Source: Zeimonas sp039807785
Lineage (GTDB): Bacteria; Pseudomonadota; Gammaproteobacteria; Burkholderiales; Burkholderiaceae_E
Direction: 5' to 3'
Assembly: GCA_039807785.1 (NCBI GenBank)
Contig: JBDHRX010000169.1
Location: forward strand, 1 to 5,124
DNA: 5,124 bases
The position numbers and the translations under genes were made by a program. Shown in pieces: positions 1-5,124 of the stretch. The notes beneath the pieces are model-generated. The model did no database searches. It was not told the origin of the DNA and saw nothing but the letters and a program-made list of their open reading frames with translations. Position 1 is the stretch's first letter, and the number at the start of each line of letters is the position of its first letter.

Positions 1-807
1 AACCCGCGCGACCGGCTGGTGACGATCCTGATCGCGCCGCTGATGACCTGCTCGGCGCGGCTGCCGGTGTACGCGCTGCTGATCGGCGCATTCGTGCCGC
101 AGCGCGAGGTCCTGGGCGGGCTGGAGCTGCAGGGGCTGGTGCTGTTCGGGCTGTACCTCGCCGGCATCGTCGGCGCGATGCTGGTGGCCTGGGTGCTGAA
201 GTACCTCACGGCGCGCGGGCAGGTGCGCACGCTGCTGATGGAGCTGCCCAGCTACCACTGGCCGCGACTGCGCAACATCGCGATCGGCCTGTGGCAGCGG
301 GTGATGATCTTCCTGCGGCGGGTCGGCGGGGTGATCCTGACGCTGACCGTGGCGATGTGGTTCCTGGCGAGCTTCCCGGTGCCGCCGGAAGGCGCGGCGG
401 GGCCTGCGATCGAGCACAGCTTCGCCGGCATGCTCGGGCGGGCGCTCGCCGTGGTGTTCGAGCCGATCGGCTTCAACTGGCAGATCAGCATCGCGCTGGT
501 GCCGGGCCTGGCGGCCCGCGAGGTGGCCGTCAGCGCGCTGGGGACGGTCTATGCGCTGTCGGCCACCGCCGAGGACGCCGCGCAATCGCTGACGCCGCTG
601 ATCGCCCGGCACTGGAGCCTGGCGACCGCGTTGTCGCTGCTGGTCTGGTACGTGTTCGCGCCGATGTGCCTGAGCACGCTGGCCACGATCCGCCGCGAGA
701 CCGGCGGATGGCGCATGCCGCTGATCACCGCGGCGTACCTGTTCGCGCTGGCCTACGTCGCGGCCTTCGCGACCTACCGGGCGGCGCTGGCCTTCGGGGC
801 CGGATAG
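1..807 (+). CDS. feoB: Ferrous iron transporter FeoB, C-terminal part (5' end outside the window)
   Basis: This is the membrane part of FeoB, the inner-membrane Fe(II) importer whose missing N-terminus would carry the GTPase (G) domain. The reading frame is open from base 1, giving 268 residues before a TAG stop. The diagnostic Gate motif is at the left edge: PLMTCSARLPVY, with its conserved Cys at residue 17. The second Gate-like segment contains GLAAREV (Arg173, Glu174), and a later conserved block is APMCLSTLATIRRETGGWR, with Cys223. About six hydrophobic segments are visible, near residues 7-32, 43-69, 101-125, 160-186, 207-231 and 239-259. FeoB proteins are usually about 600-770 residues long, so over half the gene is missing. 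The GTG at 19 is internal and is not a start. No feoC follows; the next gene is convergent. The C-terminus looks intact, but the stop lies in the first copy of a short tandem repeat. Confidence 0.95.
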   Translation, partial: NPRDRLVTILIAPLMTCSARLPVYALLIGAFVPQREVLGGLELQGLVLFGLYLAGIVGAMLVAWVLKYLTARGQVRTLLMELPSYHWPRLRNIAIGLWQRVMIFLRRVGGVILTLTVAMWFLASFPVPPEGAAGPAIEHSFAGMLGRALAVVFEPIGFNWQISIALVPGLAAREVAVSALGTVYALSATAEDAAQSLTPLIARHWSLATALSLLVWYVFAPMCLSTLATIRRETGGWRMPLITAAYLFALAYVAAFATYRAALAFGAG

Positions 808-850
808 CAGCGGCCGGATAGAAGGCCGGATAGAAGCGGCCGGACGAAGG
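799..850. repeat. Four-copy imperfect tandem repeat across the feoB stop codon
   Basis: Four units follow one another without a gap. They start at 799, 813, 825 and 839, with steps of 14, 12 and 14 bases. The units are GCCGGATAGCAGCG, GCCGGATAGAAG, GCCGGATAGAAGCG and GCCGGACGAAGG. The first unit contains the last codons and the TAG stop of feoB, so units two and three repeat that stop (TAG at 819-821 and 831-833). The fourth unit has diverged and has lost the TAG. The pattern fits local slippage duplication of the end of the gene. No function is evident. Confidence 0.8.
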
Positions 851-884
851 GCGGGCCGGGGGCGCTTCGGCCCAGGCCCAGGGT

Positions 885-904
885 ACCGGCTTGGACGGGC
901 CGGT
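885..904 (-). terminator. Weak candidate hairpin after the glutaredoxin-like gene
   Basis: ACCGGC (885-890) and GCCGGT (899-904) form a perfect six-base inverted repeat with an eight-base loop. It lies two bases past the stop of the leftward operon, in a gap between convergent genes where a terminator is expected. There is no T-run on either side, so it does not meet the usual intrinsic terminator pattern. A second weak stem, GGGCCG (853-858) with CGGCCC (868-873), lies nearer feoB. Such short GC stems are common by chance in DNA of this composition. Confidence 0.25.
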
Positions 905-906
905 CG

Positions 907-1614
907 CTAGAAGCGGATCGGGTTCTCGATGCGTTCCTGCTGCGCCGGGATCAGCAGCCCGCCGACGTCGGCGCTGCCGCGCGCGGCCTGCGCGCGGACG
1001 GCCTCGTCGGCGACCCGCGCGGTTTCCTGCGGCGGCGGGCTCATCGGCTCCAGCGTGCGCGCCAGGTAGTTCGGCGGCAGCATCGACGAGCGCGGATAGG
1101 CGGCGGAATCGAGCATCCGGTTCCACATCCCCGCCTCGAACCCGACCATCCGGTCGGTGCCCACGGTGAGGACCGGGAACTGCGAGGTGCCGAACTTCAG
1201 GGCCTCGAAGGCGCGCACGTCGGCGGCGTTCTGTACGCGCTTCTCGGTGAACGGGACGCCGCGCCGGGTCAGGTGGTCGCGACCCATCTCGCAGGGGTCG
1301 CAGTCGGGCGCGGTATAGAGCACGACCGGATAGCGGTCGGCGGCCGAACGCAGCGCGTACGGCAGCCGGTGGTCGCCGGCGGCCGGCGCTTCGGACGCGT
1401 GGACGCCGGCCGGCGCGCGCATCACGCGGCGCGTGTCGACCGGCGGCGGCCGGTCGCCGTAGTTCACGCGGCCGTCCGGGCCGATCCACTTGTACTGCGC
1501 CTGCGCGGCGGGCGCGAACCCGGCCAGCGCCGCGACGGCGAGCGCCAGGCAGGCGGCCACGGGCGCGCGGGCAGGCGCGACGGAGAATGCGACGGCGGTC
1601 TGGCGGTCAGGCAT
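907..1614 (-). CDS. Exported DUF4124 / glutaredoxin-like thiol-redox protein
   Basis: This 235-residue protein is predicted to be exported and to have a thioredoxin-fold domain. The start at 1614 is preferred over in-frame ATGs at 1650 and 1668, because it places a plain signal peptide at the N-terminus and gives a short overlap with prlC. The signal has a hydrophobic stretch at about residues 17-33 and a likely cleavage after Ala39 (AQA|QY). A DUF4124-type motif follows at residues 41-57 (YKWIGPDGRVNYGDRPP). The glutaredoxin-like domain runs from about 95 to 172, with Cys105-Asp-Pro-Cys108 and a probable cis-proline at Pro147 (SQFPVLTV). The last 60 residues are low in recognisable motifs and end in ENPIRF. 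The family fold suggests disulfide or mixed-disulfide chemistry in the periplasm, but the substrate is unknown. It is the last gene of the folD-prlC group and its ATGCCTGA overlap suggests translational coupling. The family call is firm; the specific role is open. Confidence 0.87.
   Translation of the reverse strand: MPDRQTAVAFSVAPARAPVAACLALAVAALAGFAPAAQAQYKWIGPDGRVNYGDRPPPVDTRRVMRAPAGVHASEAPAAGDHRLPYALRSAADRYPVVLYTAPDCDPCEMGRDHLTRRGVPFTEKRVQNAADVRAFEALKFGTSQFPVLTVGTDRMVGFEAGMWNRMLDSAAYPRSSMLPPNYLARTLEPMSPPPQETARVADEAVRAQAARGSADVGGLLIPAQQERIENPIRF
1607..1614 (-). other. Eight-base stop/start overlap between prlC and the glutaredoxin-like gene
   Basis: On the minus strand, ATGCCTGA contains the downstream ATG (1614-1612) and the prlC TGA stop (1609-1607). 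No strong ribosome binding site lies ahead of this ATG; the nearest purine-rich piece is CCGGAACC. Together these suggest that ribosomes finishing prlC re-initiate on the next gene, and that the two genes share one transcript. The start of the downstream gene rests on this overlap and on its signal peptide. Confidence 0.65.
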
Positions 1615-3784
1615 GGGACGGTTCCGGAACGGATGTCTCGACCATTCCATTATGTCGAAGCAGGGCATCCAGTTCCGGGTCTCGTCCTCTGAACGCGCGG
1701 AACGAGTCGATGGCCGGTCGGCTGCCGCCGACCGCCAGGATCTCGTCGAGGAAGCGCCGGCCGGTCTCGGCCACGCGCGCCGCCGCGTCGGGCCGGGCCA
1801 TGGCCTCCTCGAAGGCCGCGTAGGCGTCGGCCGACAGCACCTCGGCCCACTTGTAGCTGTAGTAGCCGGCCGAGTAGCCGCCGGCGAAGATGTGCGAGAA
1901 GCTGTTCTGGAAGCGGTTCCACGCGGGCGGGGCCACCACCGCGACCTCGCGCCGCACCTCGTCGAGCAGCGCCTGCACGTCCAGCGGGCCGCCGGGCCGG
2001 AAGTCCGCGTGCAGGCGCATGTCGAACAGGGCGAACTCGATCTGCCGCAGCGTCGCCATGCCGCTCTGGAAGTTCTTCGCGGCCAGCATCCGCTCGAACA
2101 GCTCGCGCGGCAGCGGCTCGCCGGTCTCGACGTGCGCGCTCATCGATTCGACGATGTCCCATTCCCAGCAGAAGTTCTCCATGAACTGGCTGGGGAGCTC
2201 GACCGCGTCCCATTCGACGCCCGAGATGCCCGAGACCGCGAGGTCGTCGACCCGCGTGAGCAGGTGGTGCAGGCCGTGGCCGAATTCGTGGAACAGGGTG
2301 GTCACGTCGTCGTGCGTGAGCAGCGCCGGGCGAGCGCCCACCGGCGGCTGGAAGTTGCAGACCAGGTAGGCCGCCGGCGTCTGCAGCGCGGCGTCGCGGC
2401 GCCGGCGCGAGCGCGCGTCGTCCATCCAGGCGCCCGGGCGCTTCGAAGCGCGCGCGTAGAGGTCGATGTAGAACTGCCCGACGAGCTGGCCGTCGCGCTC
2501 GACGCGAAAGAACTGCACGTCCGGATGCCAGGCGGTCGCCGCGTCGGGAGCGATGCGTACCGAGTACAGCCGCTCGACCAGCCCGAACAGGCCGTCGAGA
2601 ACCCGGGGCAGCTGGAAGTACTGCTTGACCGTCTGGTCCGAGAACGCGTAGCGCGCTTCCTTGAGTCGCTCGCTGGCGAAGGCGAGGTCCCAGGCCTGCA
2701 GGTCGGGCAGCGCCAGCTCGTCGGCCGCGAAGCGGCGCAGCTCCGCCATGTCGCGTTCGGCGAACGGCCGGGCGCGCGCCGCGAGGTCGCGCAGGAAGCG
2801 CATGACCTGGCCGGGCGACTCGGCCATCTTGGGCACCAGCGAGACCTCGGCGAAGTTGGCGTAGCCGAGCATCGCCGCCTCCTCGTGCCGCAGCGCCAGC
2901 AGCTCGTCGATCACCGGCGCGTTGTCGAGCGCCGCGGCGGCCGCGCCCTCGGGGGCGAGGGCCTCCCGCGAGGCGCGCGTGGCATAGGCGCGGTACATGC
3001 GCTCGCGCAGCGGGCGATGCGCGGCGTACTGCATGACCGGCAGGTACGACGGGAACTGCAGCGTGAAGGTCCAGCCCTCGTGCCCGGCGCGCTGCGCGGT
3101 CTCGCGCGCGGCATCGATCGCGTCGGCGGGCAGCCCGGCGAGTTCCGAGGCGTCGGTGACCTGCAGCGTGAACGCGTTGGTCGCGTCGAGCACGTTCTCG
3201 GAGAACTTCTGCGCCAGCGCCGCCTGCCGCTCCTGCAGCTCGGCGAAGCGCTCGCGCGCCGGGGACTTCAGCTCGGCGCCGCCGAGCCGGAAGTCGCGCA
3301 GCGCGTGCTCGACGATGCGGCGCCGCACCGCGGGCAGCTGCGCGAAGCCGGGCGAGGCCGCGAACGCCGCGTACTTCGCGAACAGCGCCTCGTGCTGCGA
3401 CAGCTCGGTCCAGAACTGGGTCACTTTCGGCAGGTTCGCGTTGTAGGCCTCGCGCAGGGCCGGCGTGTCGGCCACGCCGTTCAGGTGGCTGACCATGCCC
3501 CAGGCGCGCCCGAGCCGTTCGGTGGCGTTCTCGAGGGGCTCGACGAAGGCGTCCCAGGTCGTCGGCGTGGCCGGGTCGGATACCGCCGCCAGCGTCGCGC
3601 GCGCCGCGCTGATCAGCGCGTCGACCGCGGGCGTGATCAGCGCCGGGTCGAAATCGGCGAACCGGGGCAGCCCGGAGAAATCGAGCAGCGGATTCATGGG
3701 GGACGGATCGACGCGCGACGGATCCGCGGGCAGCGAATCCGGATCGGTCCGGGGCGGCGTGGCGTGGGGGGCGGGCGTCGGCAT
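1607..3784 (-). CDS. prlC: Oligopeptidase A, M3A-family zinc metallopeptidase
   Basis: This cytoplasmic oligopeptidase (PrlC/OpdA) hydrolyses short peptides, including cleaved signal peptides in the well-studied enterobacterial enzyme. With the start used here it has 725 residues. The zinc site is complete: His499-Glu500-Phe-Gly-His503, with the third ligand Glu529 in VELPSQ. The conserved block MENFCWEWD follows at 535-543. The substrate-side block SHIFAGGYSAGYYSY holds His631 and Tyr637, 641, 642 and 644. The start is uncertain. The family core begins at Met30 (ATG at 3697), which would give 696 residues, near the 680 of the E. coli enzyme. The upstream in-frame stretch has coding-type base use, with about 90% GC at third positions. 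I chose 3784 because a weak GGACGAG ribosome-site-like sequence lies nine bases ahead of it; 3802, 3820 and GTG 3838 are alternatives. It lies between folD and the glutaredoxin-like gene and overlaps the latter by eight bases. Confidence 0.95.
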   Translation of the reverse strand: MPTPAPHATPPRTDPDSLPADPSRVDPSPMNPLLDFSGLPRFADFDPALITPAVDALISAARATLAAVSDPATPTTWDAFVEPLENATERLGRAWGMVSHLNGVADTPALREAYNANLPKVTQFWTELSQHEALFAKYAAFAASPGFAQLPAVRRRIVEHALRDFRLGGAELKSPARERFAELQERQAALAQKFSENVLDATNAFTLQVTDASELAGLPADAIDAARETAQRAGHEGWTFTLQFPSYLPVMQYAAHRPLRERMYRAYATRASREALAPEGAAAAALDNAPVIDELLALRHEEAAMLGYANFAEVSLVPKMAESPGQVMRFLRDLAARARPFAERDMAELRRFAADELALPDLQAWDLAFASERLKEARYAFSDQTVKQYFQLPRVLDGLFGLVERLYSVRIAPDAATAWHPDVQFFRVERDGQLVGQFYIDLYARASKRPGAWMDDARSRRRRDAALQTPAAYLVCNFQPPVGARPALLTHDDVTTLFHEFGHGLHHLLTRVDDLAVSGISGVEWDAVELPSQFMENFCWEWDIVESMSAHVETGEPLPRELFERMLAAKNFQSGMATLRQIEFALFDMRLHADFRPGGPLDVQALLDEVRREVAVVAPPAWNRFQNSFSHIFAGGYSAGYYSYKWAEVLSADAYAAFEEAMARPDAAARVAETGRRFLDEILAVGGSRPAIDSFRAFRGRDPELDALLRHNGMVETSVPEPSHA

Positions 3785-3860
3785 CGTCGGGTTCTCGTCC
3801 ATCGGGTGGTTCGGGTTCATCGCGCGCCGCGCGGGCACGCGCGCGACGCGCTTCGTCTCG

Positions 3861-4709
3861 TCATGCCGCGCGTTCGGCCGCCTCGATCGTGTTCACCAGC
3901 AGCATCGCGCGCGTCATCGGGCCGACGCCGCCGGGCACCGGCGTGATCCAGCCGGCCACCTCGCGCACGCTGTCGAAGTCGACGTCGCCGCACATCTTGC
4001 CGTCCGCGTCGCGGTTGATGCCGACGTCGATCACGATCGCGCCCGGCTTGACCATGTCGCCGGTGATCATCTTCGCGCGGCCCACGGCCGCGACGAGGAT
4101 GTCCGCCCGGCGCGCATGGGCGGCCAGATCACGGGTCCTGCTGTGACAGATGGTGACGGTGGCGTCCGCCTGCAAGAGCAGCATCGCCTGCGGCTTGCCG
4201 ACGATGTTGCTGCGGCCCATGATCACCGCCTCGGCGCCCTTCGTGACGGCGCCGACGTGCTCGAGCATCCTCATCACGCCGTAGGGCGTGCACGGACGGA
4301 AGCCGGGTTGCCCGGTCATCAGCGCGCCGGCGCTCGCAACGTGGAACCCGTCGACGTCCTTGGACGGCGCGATCGACTCGATCACCGCGTGCGCGTCGAT
4401 CTGCGGCGGCAGCGGCAGCTGCACCAGGATGCCGTGGATCGACGGGTCGGCGTTGAGCGCGCGGATCCGGGCGAGCAGCGTCGCCTGCGCGGTATCGGCC
4501 GGCATCCGGTCGAGCATCGAGCGGATGCCCGATTCCTCGCAGTCCTTGACCTTGTTGCGCACGTAGACCGTCGAGGCGGGGTCTTCGCCGACCAGGATGA
4601 CCGCGAGCCCGGGCGGACGGCCGCGCGCCGCCAGGTCGGCGGCGCGGCGCGCCACCTCGGCGCGGAGAGTTCTGGCGAGGGCGGCCCCGTCGAGGATCCT
4701 GGCGGTCAT
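3861..4709 (-). CDS. folD: Bifunctional methylenetetrahydrofolate dehydrogenase / methenyltetrahydrofolate cyclohydrolase
   Basis: FolD is a cytoplasmic, usually dimeric enzyme. It oxidises 5,10-methylene-THF with NADP+ and then hydrolyses 5,10-methenyl-THF to 10-formyl-THF, which feeds purine and formyl-methionine synthesis. The 282 residues match the usual length (288 in E. coli). Key sites are all present: Tyr49-x3-Lys53 (YVRNK), the catalytic lysine motif; Gln97 in ILVQLPLP; Asp120 in KDVDGFH; the NADP-binding loop GRSNIVGKP at 165-173; and the C-terminal signature PVPGGVGPMT at 257-266. The ATG at 4709 gives the typical MTARILDG N-terminus. An in-frame extension reaches 4832 but crosses the leader hairpin and the candidate promoter, so I reject it. 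It is the first gene of the folD-prlC-glutaredoxin group. Depending on the prlC start, 22 to 163 bases separate it from the next gene. Confidence 0.97.
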   Translation of the reverse strand: MTARILDGAALARTLRAEVARRAADLAARGRPPGLAVILVGEDPASTVYVRNKVKDCEESGIRSMLDRMPADTAQATLLARIRALNADPSIHGILVQLPLPPQIDAHAVIESIAPSKDVDGFHVASAGALMTGQPGFRPCTPYGVMRMLEHVGAVTKGAEAVIMGRSNIVGKPQAMLLLQADATVTICHSRTRDLAAHARRADILVAAVGRAKMITGDMVKPGAIVIDVGINRDADGKMCGDVDFDSVREVAGWITPVPGGVGPMTRAMLLVNTIEAAERAA

Positions 4710-4786
4710 GGGAGCGATTCCGGTGCAAGCGGGTGGAGGGAGGCGCCGGGCCGGATGGGGCGACCGGGGCGGGTTCGGGCGGCCGC

Positions 4787-4806
4787 GCCGGCTCCGATGA
4801 GCCGGC
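4787..4806 (-). promoter_or_regulatory. Perfect hairpin in the folD leader
   Basis: GCCGGCTC (4787-4794) and GAGCCGGC (4799-4806) form a perfect eight-base stem with a four-base loop (ATCG when read on the minus strand). It would fall about ten bases after the predicted folD transcription start, and roughly 77 bases ahead of the start codon. No T-run follows, so it is not a simple attenuator. It could stabilise the 5' end of the message or bind a regulator; this is inference. Confidence 0.4.
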
Positions 4807-4822
4807 TGCGAGCGGCCGATCG

Positions 4823-4831
4823 AGTCTAGCA
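4823..4831 (-). promoter_or_regulatory. Candidate extended -10 promoter for folD
   Basis: On the minus strand, TGC followed by TAGACT resembles a sigma-70 extended -10 element (TGn-TATAAT, four of six -10 matches). It is one of the few AT-richer spots in the gap between the tRNA genes and folD. The best-spaced -35 position reads CCTGGG, a poor match, which would make the extended -10 important. A start near 4816 would give a leader of about 107 bases. Confidence 0.4.
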
Positions 4832-4905
4832 AACCGGGGAGCGGGCCCAGGCCGGTCGGCCGGCGCCGGTCCGGACCCGGACGGGCGCGACGCGCGGGGC
4901 ACGGC

Positions 4906-4935
4906 GGGGAGGAAAGGGAGGGAGCAGGAAGAAAA
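4906..4935 (-). terminator. Pyrimidine-rich tract in tRNA transcript trailer, possible Rho-type terminator
   Basis: The plus strand is 29 of 30 purines here, so RNA from the tRNA genes would be almost pure C and U, starting 18 bases past the tRNA-Glu end. Unstructured C-rich, G-poor RNA is the known preference of Rho. No hairpin with a T-run is seen between tRNA-Glu and folD. Termination here is plausible but unproven; if it fails, the tRNA transcript would run into folD. Confidence 0.3.
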
Positions 4936-4952
4936 CGCAGCGAGCCGGGGGA

Positions 4953-5028
4953 TGGCGTCCCGTAGGGGATTCGAACCCCTGTTACAACCGTGAAAGGGTC
5001 GTGTCCTAGGCCTCTAGACGAACGGGAC
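4953..5028 (-). tRNA. tRNA-Glu, anticodon TTC
   Basis: The minus strand gives a complete 76-base tRNA. The acceptor arms GTCCCGT and ACGGGAC pair fully, followed by discriminator G and an encoded CCA (4955-4953). The D-arm region TCGTCTAGAGGCCTAGGACA is typical of bacterial tRNA-Glu. The anticodon stem CGACC/GGTTG holds the loop CTTTCAC, with TTC at 4994-4992. The T arm is AGGGG-TTCGAAT-CCCCT. It reads GAA and GAG glutamate codons. It lies 21 bases downstream of tRNA-Ala in the same direction, so the two are probably processed from one precursor. Confidence 0.97.
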
Positions 5029-5049
5029 CCGGATTGCTGCGTTACGACG

Positions 5050-5124
<75 letters not shown>

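Noticed and set aside
291..821. A second plus-strand frame inside feoB
   Set aside because: It is an Arg/Gly/Ala-rich out-of-frame shadow of FeoB, whose own frame has the Gate motifs and membrane segments.
725..1489. A 254-codon minus-strand frame covering the convergent gap and part of the glutaredoxin-like gene
   Set aside because: It runs through the feoB end and the tandem repeat, is rich in Arg/Pro, and overlaps the well-supported frame with the signal peptide and CxxC site.
1490..3946. An 818-codon open frame on the plus strand opposite prlC
   Set aside because: It is antisense to a clear M3 peptidase. Its translation is Arg/Gly/Val-rich with no recognisable motif, as expected for the strand opposite a gene with very high GC at third positions, where stop codons are rare.
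4710..4816. A folate riboswitch in the folD leader
   Set aside because: The gene makes it tempting, but I see only one simple hairpin and no conserved core resembling known tetrahydrofolate riboswitches.
3465..4829. A 454-codon plus-strand open frame opposite folD and the start of prlC
   Set aside because: It crosses two minus-strand genes and the folD leader, has His/Arg/Asp-rich low-information sequence, and shows no motif. FolD has all its catalytic signatures on the other strand.
4710..4832. N-terminal extension of FolD by 41 residues
   Set aside because: The extension is Arg/Pro-rich and contains the leader hairpin and candidate promoter; the start at 4709 gives the normal FolD length and N-terminus.
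4860..4877. Overlapping palindromes CCGGCGCCGG and GGTCCGGACC as an operator
   Set aside because: Short palindromes made of G and C are expected often in sequence of this composition, and these lie upstream of the candidate promoter without a matching second site.

Overview
The window is ordinary, very GC-rich chromosomal DNA from a proteobacterium, most likely a betaproteobacterium of the order Burkholderiales. The reasons are the strong GC bias at third codon positions, an oligopeptidase A that begins NPLLDFSGLPRF in its core, a secreted DUF4124-glutaredoxin protein next to it, and tRNA genes with an encoded CCA end. The assignment is inference from sequence style, not from a search.

Layout. 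Bases 1-807 (+) hold the C-terminal part of the ferrous iron transporter FeoB; its 5' end lies outside the window. Its stop codon sits in a small, imperfect tandem repeat (799-850). A 99-base convergent gap (808-906) follows. Three minus-strand genes then form what looks like one operon, transcribed from right to left: folD (3861-4709), the M3 oligopeptidase prlC (1607 to about 3784), and a secreted glutaredoxin-like protein (907-1614). The last two genes overlap by eight bases. A 243-base gap upstream of folD (4710-4952) holds a candidate promoter -10 element, a perfect leader hairpin and a polypurine tract. The right edge holds two minus-strand tRNA genes, tRNA-Glu(TTC) and tRNA-Ala(GGC), 21 bases apart. 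The tRNA-Ala gene appears to lose only its first base to the window edge.

How the genes work together. FeoB imports Fe(II) across the inner membrane and has no visible link to the convergent genes. FolD makes 5,10-methenyl- and 10-formyl-tetrahydrofolate, PrlC degrades peptides in the cytoplasm, and the third protein is predicted to be exported with a CxxC thiol-redox site. They look like a co-transcribed housekeeping set, not a single pathway.

I found no mobile element, CRISPR array, phage gene, toxin-antitoxin pair or defence system. The observations worth a second look are the repeat across the feoB stop, the likely coding N-terminal extension of PrlC, the exported glutaredoxin-like protein, and the structured folD leader.
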